Positions 35,601 to 46,746 of a stretch of DNA of 64,000 bases are shown piece after piece. Numbering within the stretch: position 1 is the stretch's first letter; the number at the start of each line of letters is the position of its first letter. The DNA comes from Coleophoma eucalyptorum (taxonomy: Eukaryota; Ascomycota; Leotiomycetes; Helotiales; Dermateaceae). Both the position numbers and the translations under genes were made by a program. The notes beneath the pieces are model-generated. The model had not been told where the DNA came from, ran no database searches, and worked only from the letters and a program-made list of their open reading frames with translations. The DNA lies in NCBI GenBank assembly GCA_026120035.1, contig JALRME010000001.1, positions 1,935,909 to 1,999,908 on the forward strand. Direction: 5' to 3'.

Positions 35601-35835
35601 GTGGACCGCCACGGCCAAAGAAGTTGAGAAGCAAGGTTTCCGAGTAGGCCTTGATAAGATCTTCAGAGATTTCAAGTTCATGTACATGATCTGCATTCCG
35701 GTCATTATCGGCATGATATACCTCGGTGTCAGTGCACCTAGAGGCTGGAGGATCAATGACTTTGCTGCTATTGTTCCACTTGCTAACCAGATTGGCTGCC
35801 ACGCTCTTCTGCCATTTGCCCTTGGCTTGGTTTAG
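32618..35835 (+). CDS. Multi-spanning family 2 glycosyltransferase (GT2; cellulose/chitin-synthase-like fold)
   Basis: Nine exons: 32618-32797, 32842-33288, 33336-33632, 33682-33938, 33988-34110, 34171-34582, 34632-35041, 35101-35380 and 35434-35835; 935 residues. A soluble N-terminal region of about 325 residues precedes two membrane segments (LHASVIGVSIALVVFVEMLC and FLLVLTIPVFVMFSLFYFVV). The cytosolic catalytic domain follows: HITIQMPVYKEGL, FVNDDGM (first Asp pair), ELILLIDSDTRV (DxD), HVSEDFDISLRM (EDxD, catalytic base), and YDELARWEKYAYGC in the place of the QxxRW motif. At least four further C-terminal helices come next. It resembles the conserved fungal GT2 proteins needed for hyphal growth on surfaces in some plant pathogens, but I cannot fix orthology without a search. 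Predicted to make or extrude a beta-linked wall polysaccharide at the plasma membrane. Confidence 0.87.
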
Positions 35836-37025
35836 AGCCCTAGTCAGTTTTCTTGTTTGCTTCTATTTCTGCGGATGGCATTATATCATACATACATACA
35901 TTTCCTTTTATCGCGGCATTCACTGTATTCGTAATAGACTTATCCGCGGAGGACTTTGCCATTAGATATTAGAAAGTCAAAGTTTGAGTTAATAATGTAA
36001 TTTAATCATCTTATGATAATGTTTCTTAAACAATGCAAGAGATCTCTAAATAAACCATTTTGGCAGTATGGTAACGTGTAAATCTTCTACCAGTCGTGGA
36101 TTCTGCCTTCGTGGCAAACCCCATATTGCCCTTGCAGTTTCCCTAGAATTGAAAAGGGTCCTGCTCTCGCACATCTCTTTTTCCCAGAATCCTGGGTACT
36201 GCAAATAGGATCGCACACTAGTTAAGAAAGTTCATGTAGACTCAGACTTAAATATACCAGAGGAATGTCCCACAGGCCGGTTGGGTTTTGCGGCTCAAGC
36301 CATGGTCTTGAGTTTTCATGTAACGTCAGGTGCGAAGAAGGTGCGAGGCCTGACTGACCACCTCATATCAACAATGCTCTTCAATCAAACTCCACATGCA
36401 GCGAACACACATTATTCTGCTGGTAAGTCATATATAGTTTGTAATCATGAAGTACATATCCAATCAATTGATCAAACTCAATTTCTGTCCGGCTTCAAAT
36501 TTCCACAGCAACAAATTTATTTCATAGCAACGTTCGCCCAAATAGGAATTAACCCGTAACAACTGCCGATGTCTGGTTAAGAGATACATACCGCAATAGT
36601 GGAAGATGTCCAGTTAAATCCAGGCCTTCTTTCCATGTAACGTGCAATCTCAATGTATTCTCAGCCATGAAGTGTTCTTGCTTGTAGGATAATTGTTCCT
36701 ATTTAAGCAATATGATAATCTGTATGATATATCATGTCATTATGAAAGCAGTACAGGAAGGTGCCCATGTTCGCTTTTCTAGTGAAACCGGAACTAAAAA
36801 GATCTTACAACAGTGTTATTGCTTCCAGCATAACTTGAGGGTAATGCCGGGCGAGGACTCATTCGCAACTGCATCTTGAGTATATTGACAAGATGTTAAA
36901 CAATAAGAACTGGAAAGCACAACTCTTCCTCACAACTAGTTAACTTAGTTCAATGTTTGTGTATATATTCAGGGTGATCACCCACTTTTTCGTGTTTTCT
37001 TTCTTCTCTTTTCCTCACCTTTGCA
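35836..37025. other. Intergenic
   Basis: AT-rich 3'-flank of the GT2 gene and promoter of the next plus-strand gene, with a pyrimidine tract (about 36990-37020) immediately before its ATG. No gene is supported. Confidence 0.55.
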
Positions 37026-39015
37026 ATGTCGTACAACGCTTTGTTCAAAGGCATCCGAGCTCTGACAGGACTAGGTAAGCAACATCTTCCTGGGCTGCTG
37101 CCCTGACTACATCATACTTCTATCTCCCAATCATCCTCATAGCTCTCCAATCAAGTGATCCGAAGCTCTCACTGTCTTGGAACATTTCCTCTTGTTATTC
37201 ATTACATATTTTGGACCACAACTAATCCTCCCAAGCCATCCTCAAGGGGTCTCAACAAACAACATCAGCTCGCCCTTCCTCGAGCACCTCTCGAATTCCA
37301 GTTCCAGCCAAGCCATCAGCTGTAATTTCAAACACTCTTCATGCTGCCAACATCTCTCGTGCTTCTGTTCCATCGAAGCAAGAGAGCTCAATCATCCAGC
37401 ATGTTCAAAGAGTAAGTCTTTCCCTTTACCATTTTTCTATCAATATGAAATTCATCTTGTCGTCGATCATTTACTGATTGTCATCGACAGCTACAAGCAT
37501 GCAGAGCCCGTCAAGCTCCCTCTTCTGCCGCTGCTTCTAGCACCTCGAAGATTGTCAAGAATGTTGAAAGAGTAAGTCTTCCATCAAACTTCTATCCTTC
37601 AATGCAGTGCATTGTTTTTGTACTCGCCGTACTCATCATCATAATCATCATCGCCATTTTGATTATTATTATCATGATCTTCATTGATTGAAAAATATTA
37701 TTGCGGAATACATGAATCATGAACAATTTGCTAACTTTTCTACCAGCTCCAAGCAAGCAGAGCCAATCAAGCTACCACTTCTGCAAGCTTCCGACTTCAT
37801 TCTTTGACAATTCCATCGACTCGTCCTCGTGCGCCTCAGGCACAGGAGACTCTCCGAAAGACATCAAATTCAAGCTCAACCACGACAACCTCGTCGGTCA
37901 ACTCAAGTGCTCGTGTCCAGCGTTCCTTGGAACAGCACATCGAGCGAATTTCAAAGGCAAGAGATTCTCGATCAACCTCAATCTCAAGCCAGCAATCTGT
38001 CTCAAGGAGAGTCAGCCCTTGGGTAGCATCAACCCTCGCCGTCAATTCTTCGAAAGTTGTCCTTTCTGAGGCAGCCAAGAAGCTCGAGGTTGTTGGTGTT
38101 ACCAAGAGCTCAATGTCATCCCGGCAGTCATCCTTCTCCAGCACTCGCAGTTTGAGCCCCGTCCCTGCTAGCCTCTCAATCCCGAGGAAGCGCGCCGAAA
38201 GGCAAGCCTCTTCATCTAGCACACGGTCCATCACTCCTCAACAGCAACCTGCTGCCCTGTCAACCAAGAAGGGTGCTGCCAAATCTGGACAATTCTCTTG
38301 CTCTAGCATTCGAATCACCACTCCTGTCTTTGTTCCTGCTGCCTTGTCAATCAAGAAGTCCTCTTCTTCCAGCAGTCGATCAAACAGCTCTGAGTTGCTT
38401 CCTGCTAGCCTTTCCTTCACCAAGAGCTCAACCATCCGACAACCTTCCCCTCCCAGTCTGAGCCTTCCAGTGCCAGCTGCCTCATCAATGGAGGAGGAGT
38501 GCGTCGACTTAGATCAGGCTATCGCCAACCTCACTGAATTGGTCATTTCCTCACCCGCCATTCAGTTGAGGTCCTGTCTAAGAAGCTCTCAGTCAAACAA
38601 TCGCAAGAGAGTCCATTGGAAAGATTACCGCGACGACGGCATTCTTGTTCACGAGTTCAAAGCCTTTATCCCTGGAGAAGCCCGACTCTTCAGTGGATTC
38701 GATGAAGTGAACCTGCTGTTGCCGGTATACCACCCACACCAACCCCTCCCTGGAGACCCTCGGGTTCCTTCAGAAGACTATGCCCAGTTGGAGGACGGTT
38801 GTACTGAGTGGCGTCTCACCTATGAAGAGACGGAACCCCTGCGTGTTGGTACTGGCCATCTCGACTGTGGTCTGCACGGAGACCACCCCTGCTGTCAATA
38901 TTGTCGAGATATTGCCAACGACGGTCTTGTGCCAACACAATGGGAGCCTCATCCAGCTGACCAGAGGATTGTGTTACCACACCTCTGCGCCGCCCGACAT
39001 TTTGCTTCTTCATAG
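37026..39015 (+). CDS. Ser-rich basic protein with duplicated small exons and RVxW motif; unknown function
   Basis: The model has exons 37026-37074, 37236-37411, 37491-37571 and 37747-39015, giving 524 residues. The first intron (37075-37235) is the least certain; the others have clear GTAAGT donors. The N-terminal 400 residues are Ser/Arg/Lys-rich and disordered. Ends and starts of exons 2-4 repeat a short unit (VQR | LQACRARQA, VER | LQASRANQA), suggesting exon duplication. A folded C-terminal region begins at RSCLRSSQSNNRKRVHWKDY; RVHW fits the RVxF/W docking motif for PP1 phosphatase and lies in an SCLR...KRVxW arrangement seen in fungal regulatory proteins. It ends with Cys/His-rich stretches (HPCCQYCRDI). 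There is no signal peptide or membrane segment. I do not recognise a named family. Confidence 0.65.
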
Positions 39016-39917
39016 GTGAGGCACAAGGGTTCGTGAAGGGATGTAAACAGCGCTGCATCACGCCTTGGGGGACGATTTTGGAGGACGAACCGGATCGATA
39101 TTCGTGCCATCGGCACATCAGAACCTAGCTGGTGGCCATTCAGGAGTTGGCTACTCTTTGTCTCTTTGCCCAAAGCAAGTCATTCTGGTGTGTCGAGGTA
39201 CTACGGACCACTCTCCACTGTCTGAACATCCTGTCGGGCTGGCAAGGATTGTGATGCCGTACATCGTACAAGGGCCACTCCTTCGTCAGACCTGTACATA
39301 GGGCAGCTTTAGGGGTGGGGTGTAGCTTTGCGGGTATCGCCATGGTAAGTTTCCCTCAGCTAACCTTTCAAACAGCAAACTGGTAGGTCTCATTCCGTTG
39401 CTAACTCTAGGGCTTTGGGTGTTCATGCTGACGTGAGATTACAAGGTGCCCTGCACGAGATATGCCTTCACGTTGGCGCAGGGTGTTGAAGTACTCATGC
39501 ATCCACGCATGAGGAAACCAAATATCTCCTACCCGGTATTCTTGTTCATTACATTCAAAGTATCTTGGTGACGTTGCATTCTATTGTTGCTGAGACCTCC
39601 ATCTTGGTGTTGACGTACTGTGTATTGTACTGTGTATTGTTGCCTTCAAGCTCACCTGGTACGGTGTATTGTCTGTTCAATATTAGGTGGGTGTAGGAGA
39701 ATGTTCTTTGGTGAAACAATGTTCATGTACTGATATTATTACTCTACTGATACTCCAAAAGGTGACATGTGGCCTTATTATATAATTTCTCATCCATACC
39801 ACCGTGTCAATGCAATAGTGAATGTCTAATTTCGTGTCAAACAATGAAATGCACCTGCAGCTTTATCTGCGTGGCCTTGCACCAAGTCAAAGAGTAGAGG
39901 TTCATTGTAGAATCTGA
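39016..39917. other. Intergenic between convergent genes
   Basis: 3'-flanks of the Ser-rich gene (+) and the GNAT gene (-). Short repeated TGTACTGTGTATTGT words occur around 39616-39650. No gene is supported. Confidence 0.6.
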
Positions 39918-40634
39918 TCAAGATGTTGGCTCTTTGACGAAGAAGCTTACAACCTGAGGCTCAATACCACCGTATTTCGAGTAGTCTAGAGTGACGGTAC
40001 TCATGAGCTTGAATCCATGCTTTGTATAGAGCCCAGTGCCGTGAGGATAGGCCATTATGAAGATTGGCAGGCCGAGGGCATTCGCTTGTACAACCCCACG
40101 GTTTAGAAGCATGCCGCCAACACCACGACGTCCATGAGAAGGGAGTGTGCCAAGATGATCGAGTTCTAGGAAAGGTTTCCCTCCAACGACCTTTTGCGCC
40201 TCATTGTGGAGTATTTTACCATAGTAAGAAGTGATCTCCCGATTGACATGTTTTGTCTTTCCCTCCTCGTCTGTATGCAATTTGAACGACTTCTCATACT
40301 CTACTGCTTCCTCATCAGTAGGCTGCTTCATCTGCGCCTCCTTCCAGAACTCTTCGCTGCCTGTGCAATGGAGAAATTCCCAACGGGCATACCCAACTAC
40401 TTCCCCTGTCTCGGTATCGATGGCCATCTCGTGACGTGTTGTCTCTCGGCCATTGCTCAGTTGTTTTGGGAGTCTATTTGCATTGCCGTCGACAATCTCC
40501 TCAATCTTCATCATCTTGGGCCATACAAGTCGCCAGTGCGGATCTTGGTTGAAGGCTCGCATGTTGGCATTGGCAATCCCTTGAGCGTGAGCAACATCGC
40601 ATGGCTGGACTTGATATGGTGGCATCTTAAGCAT
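39918..40634 (-). CDS. GNAT-family N-acetyltransferase
   Basis: Single-exon gene of 238 residues. It has the fungal GNAT arrangement: an N-terminal DVAHAQGIANANMRAFNQDP helix, the strand GEVVGYARWEF, a charged insert (about 100-155), then strand beta4 FLELDHLGTLPSHGRRGVG with the acetyl-CoA pyrophosphate loop RRGVGG, the following helix MLLNRGVVQANALGL, IFIMAYPHGTGLYTKHGF, and a final strand. Fungal members acetylate small molecules or protein N-termini; the substrate cannot be told. The length is normal for the family. An alternative start three codons downstream (40625) is possible. The gene is co-oriented with the upstream ankyrin gene, 452 bp away. Confidence 0.9.
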   Translation of the reverse strand: MLKMPPYQVQPCDVAHAQGIANANMRAFNQDPHWRLVWPKMMKIEEIVDGNANRLPKQLSNGRETTRHEMAIDTETGEVVGYARWEFLHCTGSEEFWKEAQMKQPTDEEAVEYEKSFKLHTDEEGKTKHVNREITSYYGKILHNEAQKVVGGKPFLELDHLGTLPSHGRRGVGGMLLNRGVVQANALGLPIFIMAYPHGTGLYTKHGFKLMSTVTLDYSKYGGIEPQVVSFFVKEPTS

Positions 40635-41086
40635 GAAAAGTGCGGTGAGAGAGTGAAGTTAAAACTGATGACGTTCTTGTCTGAGGACTCTCTTCTTCTG
40701 TTGCTCTTTAGATATGTCGACAACGCTTCTATTTGTGCATTTCCTTATCTCTCCTCCACTCCTGAACTCCTCCGCTAAGGATGTTCAGACCGGTGATGTG
40801 TCCTCTGCTGCTCTGACTCACTCACTCAAGTCATGTATACCGTGTCAACATCTTGAAAATATCAGCCATGGTGTCTCAATCAAGGATAATGCAGACCGTA
40901 TCGAATGCTTGTGCCTGGTTTCTAGGGTTCACTCACTGAATGTCGTTGAAAGTGGAGTTGGAAATTTGTCAATCGCTTTGCTTATCGTACGGCCGGGAAC
41001 TCGGCAGGCAAATCGTCCGAGAGGTACAGTACGCGTAAGAGGACTTTAGTCTGCTATATATTTCATGCCTCCACGATTGAGATTTT
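40635..41086. other. Intergenic
   Basis: GNAT promoter and 3'-flank of the ankyrin gene. No further gene is seen. Confidence 0.6.
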
Positions 41087-43520
41087 TTAAAAGTGATCTG
41101 GATCATCCTTAATTCTCAGTGTGTGCTGTGGAGTAAACCATTGCTCCTGCTCTGGTATCCCACTTGTAGACCCTGCCTCAATAAGAAGTGTGATGCAAGA
41201 CCAAATCCGCGCGTATAGACATGGAGTCTCGCTGTCTGCCTGTATCATATGTGATCTACACCTCTTCGAAGCATGGTGGGCTTGGTCACGTAAATTACCG
41301 CTCCGAGAATCCTTCGTGGGGGAGATGGCTACACACGCGCATCCCGTAGTCGTGCAACTATATTTCAATTGTGCATTGAAAGCGTGGTCAAGCACACTTT
41401 CGCCTCGACAGTCACAGAGGTTAACGGCTGCGCCTGCATTGATCAGAGCGACCACTGCAAAACGAAGTCCTCTGGTACTCGCTGTAACTAGTGCTGTGCG
41501 ACCATCTTCATCTCTGGTATTGATATCAATACCCGAAGCAAGAGATGTCTTCAGAAGATGTTTCATCAAGAGGGAATCGTAGCTCGCGGATGATTTTAGT
41601 TGGTTAGGACGCTTTGATGGCGCGCCCTGCTGTGAGAAGGAATTCGTTTGAAGCAATTCCATCATAGGAGGTTGACCATCAATATTTATAGGCCACACTT
41701 TCAGCGCTCTCATCAACAGCGTCTTGCCTTCTCCAACTATTGGTATGGCAGGTTCAATAGATTTCAACCAAGGATGGATTTCGAAAAGATACTCCTCGAG
41801 GATCACGGGTTCTTGTCTGCCAACAAGCATGCCACTTGATAACCAACCTTGAATTGTATAACGATCACACTCGGACCACCGTTGGAAAAGTTCACCGACT
41901 CTGATTCCGGCCATATCGACTGCTGCCAAATCTATCTGTAATAATTTCCAGATATCGGGAGAGATGAAATTCTGGCTACGAAGCTTGTCTTCAAAGGTAT
42001 TACTAAATATTACGTGTGCCAGCGTTCTAGCATACACATCTCGTGCTTGGAAAGGAAAGTTCCGTAAGGTAAGAAGATTCAATAGCTCGATGAACTCTGA
42101 CCGCGTGCAGCGAAGAATTATTTGATTGCAGTTTTGTAATAAGATATGCATAAAGGTTTGGCCGTGAGTATTTTTGCCTTGAATATTGAAGCCAGCGGCT
42201 ACGAGATGCCTGATCCAGGATATATTTCCGGTCTCGGACGCGGCTGCGTGGTGTAAGACAGTATAGCCATGATGATCTGGCAAGTCTTTTGAGATGTCCG
42301 GAATCCTGCCCGGATGCGAGAAAATGTCTTTGACTTCGTAGTGTATGTTCGTGAACCCACAGAACCCGCAAGGGATGCCGGTGAGCCCACAGCAAAGTCT
42401 TGGAACATAGTAGTCATAATTCTGGAAAGGTACAGGATTTCCTCGATCCACTGATGAAGAATAGGAGAATGCTACATCATCAACAAGTTCGTCCCAAATC
42501 ATTCTCTCGCTTCTTGAGAGTGAGTTGACGTTATTATGTGATGACTTCGGGATTGATATTGCATGTTGATGAGATAATTCAGGCTCGTTTGTGGTCTGAT
42601 CTTTGACGATTTGATTTGAAGTACGAAGCCTTTCGGCTGATGTTGCACTGAAGGATGGCAAATAGCTTGATCTCCAAGAACTGGAAACGGACGAGGCTAA
42701 AATTGAAAAGACTTGACGGACTAGACTCTCGGATTTCGTGGGGAGTCTTTTTTGTAGACTAGATATACTAGGTATTGAGCTAATAGGTCTTTCTTTATTC
42801 AATGAGAGAGAAGACACCTGGATCTCTTCTTTCCATACGGTTGCTTCAAAGGTGGCAGTTGAAGATTTGATAGGTGAAAGGAATTTGTCGAACGAGCCAT
42901 ATTGAGTAGTTCGCATGTTGCAAGTTTCTAGAGTGCTGTGCAACGCTGTTTTATAGGATGCCAAGTCTGCAGTGGTTGCTTGAGCTGGACCCTGAATATT
43001 CAAGAATGAAGAATGCTCAGGCCGGCCAGGGATCATCGAGGACGTCATGGCTGAAGAATGACTTGTGAGCATATTAGGGTTGATACAGGTATCCTCGTAA
43101 GGAGTTTTCTCGATATTGGTATCGTGAGGATTGGATGAGAGCGTCTCTGACGGACATGCTTGCCGCTGAGAAGATAATATACGTTCCCGAATTTTTGCAA
43201 TACGTCTTGCTTTACAGCGAGCAATTTGAGCCAGACGAAGTTTCATCGCTCCCTTTCCTGATGGACGATATGTTCGGTATTCTTTCTGATAATCATCTGA
43301 GAACAAAGCTTTCAAGGTGGTCTGAACATCTCGTTTGCTGCGGGGAACCTGTTACCATGTACTCCTTACAATGCTAGATGAGTATATAAACTTACCAAGT
43401 CTTAAAAGTATTACCCTTGAGAACAGCCACAATTTCTTCCATATTCAACGGGGTTAGAGTGTATAGACGCACAGCTCTTCTTCTCTTGGACGAAGTCCAA
43501 GCATTTTTAGGTCGAGCCAT
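41087..43520 (-). CDS. Clr5-type N-terminal domain protein with ankyrin repeats
   Basis: Exons 43396-43520 and 41087-43337 give 791 residues. The short first exon encodes a basic start (MARPKNAWTSSKRRRAVRLY) followed by the helix TPLNMEEIVAVL. The splice completes TFKTCKRDVQTTLKALF, the arrangement found in fungal Clr5-like DNA-binding-type N-termini. Only the acceptor at 43338-43339 restores this frame; the nearer CAG is out of frame. Residues about 80-330 are Ser-rich linker. Then come a Cys cluster (LCCGLTGIPCGFCGF) and ankyrin repeats: HGYTVLHHAAASETGN, THGQTFMHILLQN, GEGKTLLMRAL and DEDGRTALVTASTRG...VNLCDCRGESVLDHA. No enzymatic domain is visible. Proteins of this build are abundant, variable and mostly uncharacterised in filamentous ascomycetes; a nuclear scaffold or regulatory role is inference. 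Confidence 0.82.
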
Positions 43521-45361
43521 CGTTGAAGGAGATCTGGTGGAGCGTGGCCAAAGTGAGAGTGAAGAGACAACAAATCCGACGGCCAGAACTTGCCAGAAAT
43601 TCAATGGGATTGCCCTTCGAGAACAATAGAAGGGCTTGTAATGAACGTTTGGCCTCAGAACAGTTATGCGGAGTAGGGCCCTGGAGATCGCTAGCGATGT
43701 TTTCAAGATCTCAAGTCATTTCCCAGCTTTCTTGCCAAATGAACCACTCGCACGACTTGGGATATGAGACTACAGATCCTCAGACCAAAAGAATATTGGC
43801 AACTAGATTTGAAGTCCAGAAGATGTTGTTGGAAGTGTGAGGCTGGAGCAGGTCCAGCAGTCTTTACATGACGGGCTTGACGTTTGGCTTAGTCAGCAGC
43901 CGTTTTTGCGCGACGCCATGCGATCGGTAATTGGCTACGCCCTAGGCAGCAAAATCACAGGACGTGACATGCAGGACATGATTGGTCGATCAATACTTCT
44001 TCATGCTTCCTGAGGCTGTGACTGCATGAAGTAGGATGCAGCACTTGTTCATTAATAGAGAATAACACTACAGCACCGCGCGAAAACTTTGAAGAATTTC
44101 AGCTATATAAACCAAGATTCCTTTCTCAATTTAAGTTTCTGCGTGCGTAAGAATCGATTGATGTCCCAACAAGTCTTGGGCAAAGGTTTACTGATGGCTT
44201 CGGCCTTTGAGCACAATAGATATACAATATGGCCTGAATAGCTTTCGTTACCACATCAGATCAAAATCCAAACTAGAAAACGCAAAGCAAAGCTTCGAAC
44301 TCTAGAGTCTGTTGACTACTGCAGGAAGTGGTTGCAATTTCTACTACTTATTTAAGCATACTAACTCATCTAAGCTCTCAGGAAGCAAGGTAATCAGCGG
44401 TGATTCAATCGTACGTAGCCATGGCTGAAACCACCACGCTTGATCACGGGACAGAGAGTATCAAGGTCTCAGAGAGAAGACACAAGGAGGAAGCAAAAAA
44501 GAAGATCGAAGAGTTCGAGAAGATATTTTTGCAGCTGAGACGAGATCGATAACTTGTTGGCCAACTTCTACGCTCGTAGCTGGCGAAGATGTCGGTGGAG
44601 CAAGAATCATGTTTGCCACAGTTGAAAACGATGAAATTCGAACTGGCAAACACTATCCTCTGAAATCAACAGTTCTAACAATTGAAATATGTTGGTAATT
44701 AACATACTTTAGAGCATCTATCTGGCTCTTTGAAATGTTTAGTTCGAAGCAATTGGTTCCCGCCCTCAATAATCTTTAGAGGGGTAGGGCATGTTGATGT
44801 CGGTCGAACAATCGTGCCCATACAATTCTATGACCACGCTACAGTTGGCCACCACACTTGTGAGTGACTATCGATTTTGGCAGAAATCAGGTATAAAAGT
44901 GGTACTACTTTTAGAAAGACAACTTTGATCTGCCAATAAAACAAGTTTAAGTACCTTTTAACCAACCCAGCAATAGTGGTTGGTGTCATGGGCGATTGTT
45001 GCGTTTAAGGGAAGATAAGGAACCAACAAGGCCGTTTGCGCCATCGATTGATGATAAACCACATATCTAAATAGGTACTACTTCTGTACGTAGACTTTGC
45101 TGCAAAGATATCACTGCCTAACTCCATTCAGTGATGTGAGGAGGGAAGCTCAAAAAGAAAAACATCAACATTCCCGGCAGCTCAGCTAGCGAGCATAATT
45201 TGCCGAGCAGACCTCAGGAAGACTAGTTCGAAAATTGACTAGGTGCCCGAGCTTATCGCACGATAAGCTTTCCCTGCGAGAATAAAATTTGGGTAGAAGC
45301 AAAACGACAACGCAGCCAGCCGTAAACACAGAGCAAGATCGTATTCTCCCAGGTTGCCAGA
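43521..45361. other. Intergenic with one possible small gene
   Basis: Divergent flanks of the ankyrin gene (-) and YAR1 (+). A TATATAAA box at 44104-44111 and a downstream ATG at 44421 in strong context suggest a small transcription unit (listed separately). The rest (44700-45360) shows no coding signal. Confidence 0.5.
44421..44552 (+). CDS. Possible 43-residue Lys/Glu-rich protein or frameshifted remnant
   Basis: The ATG at 44421 sits in an excellent context (AGCCATGGCT). The frame encodes a 43-residue highly charged helix (EEAKKKIEEFEKIFLQL) and stops at 44550-44552. The next reading frame continues open for a further about 45 codons with a plausible protein-like translation (AGEDVGGARIMFATVENDEI), so the locus may be a longer gene broken by a one-base change. 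A TATATAAA box lies 310 bp upstream. No family is recognised. Confidence 0.3.
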   Translation: MAETTTLDHGTESIKVSERRHKEEAKKKIEEFEKIFLQLRRDR

Positions 45362-46038
45362 ATGCCGTTTTCTCTCACCGAAGATGAGGTCGACGACCTT
45401 CTATATTTTGCCCGTACTGGCGACGTTGACGAGTTCCAAACCATGAAGAAGGAGTTGTTCGAGAAGGAGGGGTTGAAAGACGAGGGTGGTGTTGCGGAGT
45501 TGTTGACTGCTGCAAGAGACTCAGAAAGTGGAAACGGAGTCTTGCATATGGCTGCCGCAAATGGCTATGATGGTAAGACCTCCTATATTTCTCAATGGGC
45601 ACATCTAATAACTTTGCTCTTCTAGCTCTACTTAATATCCTCCTCAAGGCACTCTCCCACCCAACTCCGCAAAATCCAACTATGTTATCCATATTGAATG
45701 CCCAAAACAAAGCCGGTAACACACCACTACACTGGGCTGCCTTAAATGGACACCTTGAATGCGTTAAAGTTCTGCTGGAAGCCGGAGGTGACCCGACTAT
45801 TACAAACCAGAGAGGACATGATGCTGTGTACGAGGCAGAGCTCAACGATAAGAAAGAAGTCGTAGAATGGGTATTGAAAGAGGGTGGCGAAGGCTTAGAG
45901 GAGGGTGTAGGTGGGGATGCTGGAGAAGGAGATGGCGAAGGCGAGGAGGAAACGGAAGTGATTGATGTGCCAGAAGGTGCAAAATTGGAGGACAGTCTCA
46001 AGGACATGAATCTCTCGGGGGAAAAAGAGAAGAACTGA
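45362..46038 (+). CDS. YAR1: Yar1-like ankyrin-repeat protein
   Basis: Exons 45362-45572 and 45626-46038 (intron 45573-45625) give 207 residues. The N-terminal helix MPFSLTEDEVDDLLYFARTGD is followed by ankyrin repeats: GNGVLHMAAANGYD..., KAGNTPLHWAALNGHLECVKVLLEAGGDP and QRGHDAVYEAELNDKKEVVEWVL. A very acidic Glu/Gly tail ends with LEDSLKDMNL. Length, repeat number and acidic tail match Yar1, the cytosolic chaperone that binds newly made ribosomal protein uS3 (Rps3) and escorts it to the nucleus for 40S assembly. The splice completes Ala (G|CT). Confidence 0.85.
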
Positions 46039-46746
46039 AAAGTCAATTCTCATATTCTACAGAACCTTCGACACAACATCCTTCCTCGGGAGAGACGGGG
46101 AACGAGTTTGGAGCCGAGTCAACGTCAGGGAGCCGAGTCATCGTCAGGAAGCCAGATGCGCTAACAGCGCTCGACGGATAATCATTACGAAGCTATGAAC
46201 TATTCGTGCTGTTCACACTGGTGAGCATTGCCAGGCGTTACGGACAGGGAATAAAAGATCGGGATTAGATGTGATAAATCAGAGAAGTTTAGTCGTGATC
46301 CACCTATCATTTTGCTTGCAGTGCTAGATATGCATCGCAAATTCGGCACCGAAACCCGTCGGTCGGCCTTGCGACAATGTGTGCCCATGCATGCCGTCTG
46401 ATAAAACAGGCCTGTCGCTTACTTCTCAACCCCATTCCCCATTCTTATGCTCAGGACAAAATGCAAATTCGGGAGGTCCATCCTGGTGATCCAATCGCAA
46501 AGTGTCACGGCCACTTAGTTGTGCACTTGTTGACGGCGCCGCAATCCAAGAACGCCCTTGACGCTCGTCGTGTGTGAGATAAGGGTGGGATAAGCCCCGC
46601 CATAACATTGCGATAAGGAAGTCAATCCCGATGGTACCTTAGTTCTGGGTAGATTGCAGTGTTATACAAAAGGTGAGCTCCTTGCGCTTTATGATTCTCT
46701 CCGGCAACACCTCCTCTTGGAATTTCTGAGAGCTTCACGTCTAAAC
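46039..46746. other. Intergenic, promoter of the amine oxidase
   Basis: A short direct duplication GAGCCGAGTCA occurs at about 46111-46141 (two copies about 20 bp apart). No gene is supported; the last 100 bp are pyrimidine-rich. Confidence 0.55.

Noticed and set aside
37097..37220. Possible extra small exon in the Ser-rich gene after a TCATAG acceptor
   Set aside because: Only a weak GTGATC donor would close it, and the simple 37075-37235 intron already keeps phase; left as uncertainty.
43338..43352. Alternative acceptor (CAG at about 43349) for the Clr5/ankyrin gene
   Set aside because: Gives a frame that stops within about 13 codons; the later AG at 43338-43339 restores the conserved TCKRDVQ text.
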